A stretch of DNA of 18,533 nucleotides from CAZLQG01 sp964561655. Lineage in GTDB: Bacteria; Patescibacteriota; Doudnabacteria; UBA920. Position 1 is the first letter of the stretch, and each line of letters opens with the position of its first letter. Shown piece after piece: positions 11,970 to 18,533 of this stretch. The position numbers and the translations under genes are program-made. Location of the stretch: NCBI GenBank assembly GCA_964561655.1, contig CAZLQG010000020.1:1-18533 (forward strand), read 5' to 3'. The notes below the pieces were generated by a model. That model was not told the origin of the DNA, searched no databases, and saw nothing but the letters and a program-made list of their open reading frames with translations.

Positions 11970-13259
11970 ATGGAACATATTATAAAAAATTTTGACAAGC
12001 TCGCGACTTCGGTTTTAAGAAGGCAGGCTTTAACAATTGCCGAAGCCGGCTTTGAGGCGATTAATACGGAAAAGTGCATTGAAAAAAATTTAGTTTATCA
12101 TCGAGAGACGCAAAAACTTAAAATTCAGGGCAAACAATTTGATTTAAAGAAATACAAAAGGCTTGTTTGCGTAGGTTTTGGCAAGGCGGCCTTTGACGCA
12201 GTCCGAGTTATTAAGAAAATTTTAAGCGACAGAATAGAAGCCGGTTATGTTATTGATTTAAAAAACGGACATATTCCCGGCATTATTACCCGCGTAGGCA
12301 GTCATCCAAAAGTGTCAGAAGACAATATCCGTTATAGTAAAGAGCTTGTTTTTTTGCTTGAGGATTTAAAAGCAGATGATTTAGCTATTGTAGTGGCAAG
12401 CGGCGGCGGTAGCGCGCTTTTGGAATTGCCTGATGCAGGTTCAGCTCAAGACCTGGCGGAGATATTTGACGCGCTTACCGGGCAGGGCGCTTCTATTTCC
12501 GAAATCAATACAATAAGAAAACATTTAAGCCGGGTAAAGGGCGGGCAACTGGCTAAAATTATTTATCCGGCGACTTGTGTGAGCCTAATTTTCAGCGACG
12601 TGCCGGGGGATGATCTGAGCATGGTGGCTTCCGGGCCCACAGTGAAAGATCAGACTACGGTCAGGGATGCTCAGGCGGTGATTGACAGTTATCAATTGTT
12701 AGAAAAAATTGGCACTGATTCATTAAGGCTTACGGAGACGCCCAAAGAGAAAAAATATTTCAGAAACGTCCATAATTTTTTATTGGTTTCGGGCGCACTC
12801 GCACTTTCGGCCATGAAAGAGAAAGCCGAAGATTTGGGTTTTAGTGCGAGAATCTTTAGCGAAAATTTTGAAGGCGAGGCAAGAAAACTTGGGCCAGAAA
12901 TCATTCAGCAAAACCTCAAAAAAGGGCACTGCCTGCTTGGGGCTGGAGAAAGTACGGTTATAATCAGCGGGAAGGGAAGAGGGGGACGAAACCAGGAGAT
13001 GGCTTTGTCGGCGCTTTCATCTATCGCGGAAAATCAGGTTTTGCTTTGCCTAGCCTCTGACGGGAATGACAACACCGAAGCAGCGGGGGCAATAGTGGAT
13101 GCCTTGACCCTTGTTAAAGTTAAAGCTTTAAATTTGGATCCAAAAAATTTTTTAAAAGACAATGACAGTTTTACGTTTTTTGAAAAAGTGGATGATGCGG
13201 TAATTACCGGCCTGACAGGCTCTAATACCGCTGATTTTTTTGTTTTCCTAAAAAGTTAG
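11970..13259 (+). CDS. Glycerate 2-kinase (DUF4147/MOFRL type)
   Basis: A 429-residue enzyme of the class II glycerate kinase family, which phosphorylates D-glycerate with ATP to 2-phosphoglycerate and so feeds lower glycolysis. The N-terminal DUF4147 domain shows GKAA (71-74), the SHPKVSEDN segment (111-119), ASGGGSALL (143-151), the EINTIRKHLSRVKGG stretch after it and FSDVPGDDLSMVASGPT. The C-terminal MOFRL domain shows GRGGRNQE (336-343), ASDGNDNTEAAGA (362-374) and TGLTGSNTAD near the end. The length is normal and all motifs are intact. In other bacteria the same family sits beside hydroxypyruvate or tartronate semialdehyde reductases; here a D-2-hydroxyacid dehydrogenase follows, though with its own promoter. 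In a reduced genome this gives a short route from glycerate into glycolysis. Confidence 0.92.
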   Translation: MEHIIKNFDKLATSVLRRQALTIAEAGFEAINTEKCIEKNLVYHRETQKLKIQGKQFDLKKYKRLVCVGFGKAAFDAVRVIKKILSDRIEAGYVIDLKNGHIPGIITRVGSHPKVSEDNIRYSKELVFLLEDLKADDLAIVVASGGGSALLELPDAGSAQDLAEIFDALTGQGASISEINTIRKHLSRVKGGQLAKIIYPATCVSLIFSDVPGDDLSMVASGPTVKDQTTVRDAQAVIDSYQLLEKIGTDSLRLTETPKEKKYFRNVHNFLLVSGALALSAMKEKAEDLGFSARIFSENFEGEARKLGPEIIQQNLKKGHCLLGAGESTVIISGKGRGGRNQEMALSALSSIAENQVLLCLASDGNDNTEAAGAIVDALTLVKVKALNLDPKNFLKDNDSFTFFEKVDDAVITGLTGSNTADFFVFLKS

Positions 13260-13276
13260 ACTAAAAAATTATTTTA

Positions 13277-13285
13277 TGCTATAAT
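13277..13285 (+). promoter_or_regulatory. Extended -10 promoter for the D-2-hydroxyacid dehydrogenase gene
   Basis: TGCTATAAT (13277-13285) is an extended -10 element with a perfect hexamer. A weak TTAGAC (13256-13261) lies 18 bases upstream. The predicted transcript start is near 13292, giving a leader of about 80 bases before ATG 13373. Confidence 0.6.
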
Positions 13286-13372
13286 TAACAGGCATAAAAG
13301 TTGAAAAGGCTGGGCGTAAATATCATCGGCTGTTTGGCAGAGTTTGAAATCAAAATAAAAAATCTATTTATT

Positions 13373-14383
13373 ATGAAAATAAAATGTTATCAGACTAGAG
13401 GCTGGGAAGTTGATTATTTAAAGGAAAGGCTTAAAGAGCACGAACTTAGTTTTTTTGAGGAGGTGCCGGAATTAAAGGCAAATTTTAAGGATGATTCGGA
13501 AATTATTTCGGTATTCGTGGGCTTTGATTTGGGCAAAAAAGAGCTGGAGCACTTTCCAAATTTGAAATTCATCGCCACCCGTAGCACCGGTTTTGACCAT
13601 ATAGATTTAAAGGCTTGCGCGGCAAGAAAGATTTTGGTAAGCAATGTTCCGACTTACGGGGAAAACACGGTGGCGGAGTTTGCTTTTACCTTGCTTTTGG
13701 CGCTTTCCAGAAAGCTTTATCCGGCAGTAAAGAGTGTGAAAGAAACCGGACAGTTCACCCCGGAAGGTTTTATGGGTTTTGATTTAAAAGCCAAAGTGAT
13801 AGGCGTAGTAGGGACTGGCCACATTGGAGTTCACGTGGTAAAAATCGCAAAGGGATTTGATATGCACGTGTTAGCTTTTGACCCTCACCCGAGGGCGGAG
13901 CTGGTGAAAAATTACGGCGTAGAGTACGTAAGCCTTGAGGAATTACTGAAACAAAGCGACGTGGTAAGTTTGCACGTTCCGTATATGCCCGCTACGCATC
14001 ATTTAATCAATAAAGAAAATATAAAGATGATGAAGCGGGGAAGCCTGCTTATAAACACCGCGCGCGGGGGACTTGTAGAAACAGCGGCGCTTTTGGACGC
14101 TCTAGATAGCGGACACTTGGCTGGGGCTGCTATGGATGTTTTGGAAGAGGAAGGCTATGTGCAGGACGAAATTGTGCTCTTGCACCAAAGCCACCCGAGC
14201 CAACAGCAGCTGAAAACGGTTTTGGCCGACCACGAATTAATAGTAAGGGACAACGTAATTATTACCCCGCACACGGCTTTTAACACCAAAGAAGCGGTGC
14301 AGAGAATTTTAGATACCACAATTTCCAATATCCACGCTTTTATTCAGGGTTCGCCAATTAACCTGGTGGAACCAAAAAAATAA
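13373..14383 (+). CDS. D-2-hydroxyacid dehydrogenase (NAD-dependent, D-lactate dehydrogenase-like)
   Basis: A 336-residue enzyme of the D-isomer-specific 2-hydroxyacid dehydrogenase family, which reduces 2-oxoacids (pyruvate to D-lactate, or hydroxypyruvate/glyoxylate) with NADH. The nucleotide loop is G147-T-G-H-I-G152. Asp170 at the end of the second strand of the Rossmann fold favours NAD over NADP. The catalytic Arg231 (NTARGG), Glu in DVLEEEG (255-261) and His300 (TPHTAF) are present. The helix stretch EEEGYVQDEI and the loop with HQSHPSQQQL resemble D-lactate dehydrogenases more than hydroxypyruvate reductases. The ATG at 13373 is chosen because the protein aligns from MKIKCYQTRGW; the extra 24 codons back to TTG 13301 are not family-like. 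If it makes D-lactate, the FAD dehydrogenase at 147-1766 could run the reverse oxidation. Confidence 0.88.
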   Translation: MKIKCYQTRGWEVDYLKERLKEHELSFFEEVPELKANFKDDSEIISVFVGFDLGKKELEHFPNLKFIATRSTGFDHIDLKACAARKILVSNVPTYGENTVAEFAFTLLLALSRKLYPAVKSVKETGQFTPEGFMGFDLKAKVIGVVGTGHIGVHVVKIAKGFDMHVLAFDPHPRAELVKNYGVEYVSLEELLKQSDVVSLHVPYMPATHHLINKENIKMMKRGSLLINTARGGLVETAALLDALDSGHLAGAAMDVLEEEGYVQDEIVLLHQSHPSQQQLKTVLADHELIVRDNVIITPHTAFNTKEAVQRILDTTISNIHAFIQGSPINLVEPKK

Positions 14384-14399
14384 AGATTAATAGCTCCGA

Positions 14400-14509
14400 G
14401 CGGATCGAATTTATTTCGGCCGCGAGGAAACTTCTCCGGGAAAGAGAGGATTCGCCGCCAGGCGAATGTTTGGAAAAGAAAACTCCCGGAGGGGTTGTCT
14501 CTCCAAGGA
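14400..14509 (+). ncRNA. Structured leader RNA before the LysM gene
   Basis: The gap of 132 bases before the LysM start folds into several stems. Hairpin 1 is GCGG/CCGC plus CGAA/TTCG (14400-14423). The main stem is CTCCGGGA (14434-14441) with TCCCGGAG (14484-14491). Inside it is a perfect hairpin, ATTCGCC/GGCGAAT with loop GCCA (14450-14467). GAGAG (14444-14448) can also pair with CTCTC (14499-14503), just before the AAGGA ribosome binding site (14505-14509), making a possible pseudoknot. No T tract follows the stems, so it is not a simple terminator. It matches no riboswitch class I can recall with confidence. Confidence 0.5.
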
Positions 14510-14515
14510 TATAAT

Positions 14516-17500
14516 ATGGCAAAAAAACATAAAAAAACAACTAAACATAATAAATTTAAAGGAACCAATTCTATGGAAAAGGTCAAGATTCAGCGCAGAA
14601 AGCGCAAAAAGAAAAAAATCAGCACCAAAGATAAGGTGTTGGCCGGAATCGGCGTGGGCAGCACTTTAATGGGCGGGGTAGGCGCGGTGGCGCCAAAGCC
14701 TCCTACCACGCAGTTCGTAAGAACGCAAGCGACTCCTACCACAACGACCGCCGGAAAAATTAAAAGCACGCTAAAAAAGATTTTCGGGGTAAAAAAAGCG
14801 AAAGCTTCGGAACTTTATTCTTACGATTTGAAAGACAATGGCGACGGTACTTACACCATAACTTTGGACGATCCTGAAGGCACCAGTTTAACGGTTAGCA
14901 GCAGGAACGAATTAGCCTCAAAGTCCCAAAAGTATAATACTACGGATGCGGAAGACATAAAAAAATTCGGTTCCTTTGTCCAGGCTTTTAACAACTGGAA
15001 TAGTATTCTTTCGCTGCCGGACTCTATAACCGCTTTTGCCGATAGCCAAGCTGCGAAAAACGGAACCCCTACAGTTACCGAGCTTTTAAGCGTTCCAGGC
15101 TGGGATTTTACAGTTGGCTGGTGGGACCAATCGCAAGCCGTTGGAACGGGTGAGTTGAATAAAGGTGAGCCATATAATATTTTGTATTATGCTAATGACG
15201 AAACGACCCAATTCTTAGCCAATGCTCTGGGCGGGCAGGTAACCGTGATTAAAGGGCCGACCACGGGCCCTTTTAGCTGGCCTGACCAGCCGGCTATTAA
15301 ATTGCCGAACGGTGAGGTGTTAAACGCCGGTGTTGTGGCTCAACAGTTTCAGCGTTTTCAACAGCAGTATAGAGGAAGCATAGAAAATTATAAATTAAAT
15401 TTAGAACAAAACTCGGCTATTGTGGGCACCGGTTATTTGCAGGCGCCTATTGATCCCATTACCGCGCTGAAGAGTTATTTTGTGGAAGGAAATGCAAATG
15501 CCTCTGCCAGTATGGGCTCTACAACTGGAATTGATTATACCCAGCCTTATTTGCCGGGCAGTCCAAAGGCGCTGGAAGCCCAGGTAAATTTGCCCTCGGC
15601 GGTTATCTTAAACAAAACCTCCGGGAACACTTCAATTTTTAAAGTCGGCGACAAATGGGAGATTACCGTTAAAGGCGCGCCTAATACGGATGTTTATGTT
15701 GTTGGCGGAATTGACGGCGAGCAGGTAAAGAATAAAATGGGCAGGACAGACGCGAACGGCATTTTAAAACTTTCCGGCACCATCTCTTCCGACCAAGCCG
15801 GTGATTGGAACGAAAGTTGGTATGTAGGCAATGACAAGGTTGGACAGATAGATTTTACGGTTGTTGAGAAAACAACGGCTGTGAGTTCGGATACCAGTTA
15901 TATTGATGCGCAAGCTGCGAAAAACGGAACCCCTACAGTTACCGAGCTTTTAAGCGTTCCAGGCTGGGATTTTACAGTTGGCTGGTGGGACCAATCGCAA
16001 GCCGTTGGAACGGGTGAGTTGAATAAAGGTGAGCCATATAATATTTTGTATTATGCTAATGACGAAACGACCCAATTCTTAGCCAATGCTCTGGGCGGGC
16101 AGGTAACCGTGATTAAAGGGCCGACCACGGGCCCTTTTAGCTGGCCTGACCAGCCGGCTATTAAATTGCCGAACGGTGAGGTGTTAAACGCCGGTGTTGT
16201 GGCTCAACAGTTTCAGCGTTTTCAACAGCAGTATAGAGGAAGCATAGAAAATTATAAATTAAATTTAGAACAAAACTCGGCTATTGTGGGCACCGGTTAT
16301 TTGCAGGCGCCTATTGATCCCATTACCGCGCTGAAGAGTTATTTTGTGGAAGGAAATGCAAATGCCTCTGCCAGTATGGGCTCTACAACTGGAATTGATT
16401 ATACACAATCTGCTGGTCAAACCGGATCTAATTTTGGCATTGTAAATTCGACGGCATCGGCTACAGTTTTGCCGGTTGGCACTTCTTTGGGAAAAAATCC
16501 AAACGCTGCTACTGCCAACAAGACCGTTTATATTAGCCATGTAACGGCATTTAACCACCAGGGTAAAAATGTGGGAGCTATAATTAGACCCGGGGACACT
16601 ATAGAAATTGGTGGCACTGGCCTTGAGGTTTACAGCCAGTTTCACCTGGTGGTGGGTTCGCAGGAGTTTCAAATTGGACATGCGACGATTACTAACAACA
16701 AAATTACTTTAACAGTGCCAACACTCGGTAGTGTGCCTAATAACGCCAGCATTCGTATCAGGCTAATCTCCAGCTCATCAAATGTAAGTCAGGGTGTGCT
16801 TCCGCAGTATTTTATTTATCAGTCTAGTCAGCAAACAGCGACTGGCGCTGCAACAAGTGGACAAGCACAGACCGTAACTTATGGGCAAGGTACTACCACA
16901 AGCGCTGCAGCAGGTGGACAAGCACAGACTGTTTCCAGCGGTCAGCAGGGGGGACAAGCACAGACTGGGTCGGGTTTATTAAGTAGCGTTGCAAGCGGTG
17001 GTGCGGCCACCAGCACCGAAGCTGCAATTTCCGGCGCACAGGGCCAGCAACAGGCAGCCGCTGCCGGTATTAGTGACGCGCAAATTGCGGAATATGAACA
17101 AGCGTTACAGAATCTTACCAGCCAGGTTAATAATATGCAAAATCAGCTGAATAGCCTGGCAGACCAACTAGAAGACGATTCCGATGCACAGGAAGAAATC
17201 GCGGCTTTGCGTAAAGAAATTACGGGCCTAAGAAGCGACGTGGCCTCGCTAAATAATTTAGTCAATCAGCTCAAAGTTAATAGAGTCCAGACTTTCAGCC
17301 AGGTAGACGGTTTGGCGACCGGCCTTCAAATGCCCGCGGGCTATTCCGCCTCCGTCGGAGGCCTTCAAATGCCCGCCGGTTTTCCTGCAAGCGCCGCCTA
17401 TGCCGCATCCCCTTCAGTACAAGCAGCCTCTACTGGTCAAGTATCCAAAACATATAAAGTTAAAAAAGGCGATACGCTTTGGGCAATAGCCAAAAAGCAA

Positions 17501-17614
17501 TACGGAGATGGCAAGCAGTGGCGCAAAATTCTGGAAGTCAATCCCGACTGTTTGTCCCGTCCTAGCAACACCAGAACTTTAAAAGTCGGCTACGAGCTGG
17601 TTATCCCGGAATAA
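14516..17614 (+). CDS. Large exported LysM protein with an internal perfect duplication
   Basis: A 1032-residue surface or secreted protein. The first 45 residues are strongly basic (KVKIQRRKRKKKK), followed by a weak hydrophobic stretch (VLAGIGVGSTLMGGVGAVAP) and a possible cleavage at KAKA-SELYS (about residue 96), so export is likely but unusual. A first repeat unit covers residues 178-341. An Ig-like segment follows (about 342-465; KVGDKWEITVKGAPNTDVYV, then TDANGILKLSG). A second, identical unit covers 466-629, and then an IPT/TIG-like domain (about 669-772; IRPGDTIEIGGTGL), a Gln/Ala/Gly-rich linker and a coiled coil (about 855-931). The C-terminal LysM domain (about 978-1032; YKVKKGDTLWAIAKKQYG) would bind peptidoglycan. 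No catalytic domain was recognised. ATG 14516 has AAGGA 6 bases upstream; ATG 14573, also with AAGGA, is an alternative that removes 19 residues. Confidence 0.85.
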   Translation: MAKKHKKTTKHNKFKGTNSMEKVKIQRRKRKKKKISTKDKVLAGIGVGSTLMGGVGAVAPKPPTTQFVRTQATPTTTTAGKIKSTLKKIFGVKKAKASELYSYDLKDNGDGTYTITLDDPEGTSLTVSSRNELASKSQKYNTTDAEDIKKFGSFVQAFNNWNSILSLPDSITAFADSQAAKNGTPTVTELLSVPGWDFTVGWWDQSQAVGTGELNKGEPYNILYYANDETTQFLANALGGQVTVIKGPTTGPFSWPDQPAIKLPNGEVLNAGVVAQQFQRFQQQYRGSIENYKLNLEQNSAIVGTGYLQAPIDPITALKSYFVEGNANASASMGSTTGIDYTQPYLPGSPKALEAQVNLPSAVILNKTSGNTSIFKVGDKWEITVKGAPNTDVYVVGGIDGEQVKNKMGRTDANGILKLSGTISSDQAGDWNESWYVGNDKVGQIDFTVVEKTTAVSSDTSYIDAQAAKNGTPTVTELLSVPGWDFTVGWWDQSQAVGTGELNKGEPYNILYYANDETTQFLANALGGQVTVIKGPTTGPFSWPDQPAIKLPNGEVLNAGVVAQQFQRFQQQYRGSIENYKLNLEQNSAIVGTGYLQAPIDPITALKSYFVEGNANASASMGSTTGIDYTQSAGQTGSNFGIVNSTASATVLPVGTSLGKNPNAATANKTVYISHVTAFNHQGKNVGAIIRPGDTIEIGGTGLEVYSQFHLVVGSQEFQIGHATITNNKITLTVPTLGSVPNNASIRIRLISSSSNVSQGVLPQYFIYQSSQQTATGAATSGQAQTVTYGQGTTTSAAAGGQAQTVSSGQQGGQAQTGSGLLSSVASGGAATSTEAAISGAQGQQQAAAAGISDAQIAEYEQALQNLTSQVNNMQNQLNSLADQLEDDSDAQEEIAALRKEITGLRSDVASLNNLVNQLKVNRVQTFSQVDGLATGLQMPAGYSASVGGLQMPAGFPASAAYAASPSVQAASTGQVSKTYKVKKGDTLWAIAKKQYGDGKQWRKILEVNPDCLSRPSNTRTLKVGYELVIPE
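15047..15540 (+). repeat. 494-bp perfect direct repeat, copy 1
   Basis: The segment is identical base for base to 15911-16404, with an offset of 864 bases (288 codons, in frame). Identity stops abruptly on both sides: the bases before 15047 and 15911 and after 15540 and 16404 differ. It encodes residues 178-341 of the LysM protein, beginning QAAKNGTPTVTELLSVPGWD. Confidence 0.97.
15911..16404 (+). repeat. 494-bp perfect direct repeat, copy 2
   Basis: The second copy of the duplicated unit, encoding residues 466-629. It is identical to copy 1 even at synonymous third positions. The spacer between copies (15541-15910) encodes a different, Ig-like segment. Confidence 0.97.
16859..16965 (+). repeat. 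Three copies of GGACAAGCACAGAC in the low-complexity linker
   Basis: The 14-base word occurs at 16859-16872, 16916-16929 and 16952-16965, encoding repeated G-Q-A-Q-T. It is a small minisatellite-like region between the TIG-like domain and the coiled coil. Confidence 0.85.
17321..17398 (+). repeat. 39-base tandem repeat encoding GLQMPAG units
   Basis: Two adjacent 13-residue units, GLQMPAGYSASVG and GLQMPAGFPASAA, lie between the coiled coil and the LysM domain. GGCCTTCAAATGCCCGC recurs at an offset of 39 bases (17321 and 17360). Confidence 0.8.
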
Positions 17615-17620
17615 AATCAA

Positions 17621-17657
17621 CACAATAGATTTGCTTTTAGCAAGATTGTGCTATAAT
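17621..17657 (+). promoter_or_regulatory. Promoter with overlapping interrupted palindrome before the DsbA-family gene
   Basis: TGCTATAAT (17649-17657) is an extended -10; TTTGCT (17630-17635) is a possible -35 at 16 bases. Abutting the -10 is a nested inverted repeat: CACAAT (17621-17626) with ATTGTG (17645-17650), enclosing TTGCT (17631-17635) with AGCAA (17639-17643). No T tract follows, so it looks like an operator more than a terminator. Confidence 0.55.
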
Positions 17658-17743
17658 AGGTAAACATAATTAATAAAACACCAGACTATTTTTTACTGGC
17701 ATCTTGTTAGTATGCTAGTATGTTTTGATGTTAAGTGAGCTTT

Positions 17744-18533
17744 ATGACAGAACACCATCAGCATCCAACGTATCATGATACCAGTCCCGATGGGGCGGAA
17801 AGCAGTCAAAACCAGCAATACTTTTTACCGGCCAGCATTTTGGTAGCCGCAATCCTGATTGCGGGCAGCGTGTTTTATAATTCCAATCTAATTTTAGGCC
17901 AGCTTAAAGGCGGCGCTAAGGGCGGCAGTGAGCAAGTGCTTGACCAGCAGGGTGCGGGGCAAAACCAGGAAGGGTTAAATAATAATGTGCCTTCCGCTGT
18001 AGCAGAGATCCCAGAGAGGCAGGGAGTTTCCGCTTTGGGAAAGGATTTGGCAAAGGTGGAGCTGGTAGAGTTTAGCGATTTTCAATGCCCGTTCTGCCAA
18101 AGATTTTTTGAGCAGACCTACCCGGAGATTAAACAGAAATATATAGATACAGGCAAAGTCCAGTTTGTGTATCGCCATTTCCCGCTACCTAGCCACCAAA
18201 ATGCACAGAAAGCAGCTGAAGCTTCCGAGTGTGCCGCAGACCAGGGAAAATTCTTTGAGTACCACGACACACTTTTTGAAAACATGCAATCTGACGGTAC
18301 CGGTTTGGCGATTGCTGATTTAAAACAATACGCGGCCGACTTGGGGCTTAATACCTCAAAGTTTAATCAGTGTCTGGACAATGGGGAAAAGGCCGAAATT
18401 GTAAAGAGCGATCTTAGCGCGGGCCAGTCCATTGGCGTAAACGGTACGCCCACGCTATTTGTGAACGGTATAAGGATTATCGGCGCCCAGCCTACAAGCG
18501 TTTTTGAAGCGGCCATAGAAGGGGCTTTGGCGG
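17744..18533 (+). CDS. Membrane-anchored DsbA-family thiol oxidoreductase (3' end outside window)
   Basis: The frame is open from ATG 17744 to the window edge (263 residues seen). It has a His-rich, hydrophilic N-terminus, one membrane span (about residues 26-46, FLPASILVAAILIAGSVFY), a Gly/Gln-rich linker, then a thioredoxin-fold DsbA-like domain from about residue 94. The active site is CPFC (115-118) in EFSDFQCPFCQRFF, and the cis-proline loop is GTPTLF (234-239). Both are typical of the DsbA/BdbD-like group that introduces or shuffles disulfides outside the membrane. Cys163 and Cys210 are extra cysteines that could form a structural disulfide, as in BdbD-like proteins. Possible clients in this window are the pilus proteins, which contain exported cysteines. 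The leader of about 80 bases contains a TAGTATG word twice (17709-17723). Confidence 0.9.
   Translation, partial: MTEHHQHPTYHDTSPDGAESSQNQQYFLPASILVAAILIAGSVFYNSNLILGQLKGGAKGGSEQVLDQQGAGQNQEGLNNNVPSAVAEIPERQGVSALGKDLAKVELVEFSDFQCPFCQRFFEQTYPEIKQKYIDTGKVQFVYRHFPLPSHQNAQKAAEASECAADQGKFFEYHDTLFENMQSDGTGLAIADLKQYAADLGLNTSKFNQCLDNGEKAEIVKSDLSAGQSIGVNGTPTLFVNGIRIIGAQPTSVFEAAIEGALA

Noticed and set aside
13301..13372. An N-terminal extension of the D-2-hydroxyacid dehydrogenase from TTG 13301.
   Set aside because: The extra 24 residues do not fit the family, whose homology starts at MKIKCYQ (13373), and no ribosome binding site precedes TTG 13301.
14424..14440. GAGGAAACTTCTCCGGG resembles the conserved GAGGAAAGTCCGGGC box of RNase P RNA.
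   Set aside because: The match has an insertion, the whole gap is only 132 bases, and the other conserved RNase P segments are absent.
14510..14515. A perfect TATAAT directly before ATG 14516.
   Set aside because: No -35 or TG extension is placed correctly, and transcription from it would start inside the gene. It could still serve the alternative start at 14573, but the AAGGA before 14516 and the structured leader favour ordinary translation from a longer transcript.

Overview
The window looks like a piece of a small-genome bacterium of the Patescibacteria (CPR) type. This is inferred from gene content and style, not from a marker gene. Genes are densely packed and almost all on the + strand, and the standard genetic code fits because no long frame contains internal TGA. 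Several promoters sit immediately in front of the start codon. Type IV pilus-like prepilins sit beside a large LysM surface protein. Spacers between genes are built from short self-similar words. No rRNA, tRNA, CRISPR array, transposase or phage gene was seen. No gap between genes exceeds about 130 bases.

Layout. Bases 2-109 are the tail of a HAD-like phosphatase. An FAD-dependent 2-hydroxyacid (D-lactate/glycolate type) dehydrogenase follows (147-1766), then a gamma-glutamylcyclotransferase-like protein (1849-2277) closed by a hairpin terminator. A compact run then begins from a strong promoter: an AbrB-type regulator, a beta-carbonic-anhydrase-like protein, acylphosphatase and a YjbQ-family protein (2383-3768). 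CutA (3830-4159), an unknown 98-residue protein and a membrane-anchored PEBP/YbhB protein (4483-5061) come next. A 27-codon Lys/Arg-rich reading frame overlaps the ribosome binding site of a PDZ-less HtrA-like protease (5268-6224), which ends at a UUCG-loop terminator.

The centre (6325-10761) is a cell-surface cluster: a prepilin with a huge multi-domain exported part, a second prepilin, a PilX-like protein, and a small protein with a signal peptide and C-terminal membrane anchor. These probably form or decorate a type IV pilus-like fibre. An ATP-grasp protein related to cyanophycin synthetase (10733-11947) overlaps the end of that cluster.

Next come glycerate 2-kinase and a D-2-hydroxyacid dehydrogenase (11970-14383). 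Together with the FAD dehydrogenase at the left edge they suggest handling of small hydroxyacids such as D-lactate, glycolate and glycerate, but a shared pathway is not proven.

The right end holds the most striking gene, a 1032-residue secreted or surface LysM protein (14516-17614). It contains a 494-bp segment present twice with no difference at all, and a folded leader RNA precedes it. The window closes with a membrane-anchored DsbA-family thiol oxidoreductase (17744-end, cut by the window edge). It could form disulfides in exported proteins such as the pilus components, whose exported parts contain cysteines.
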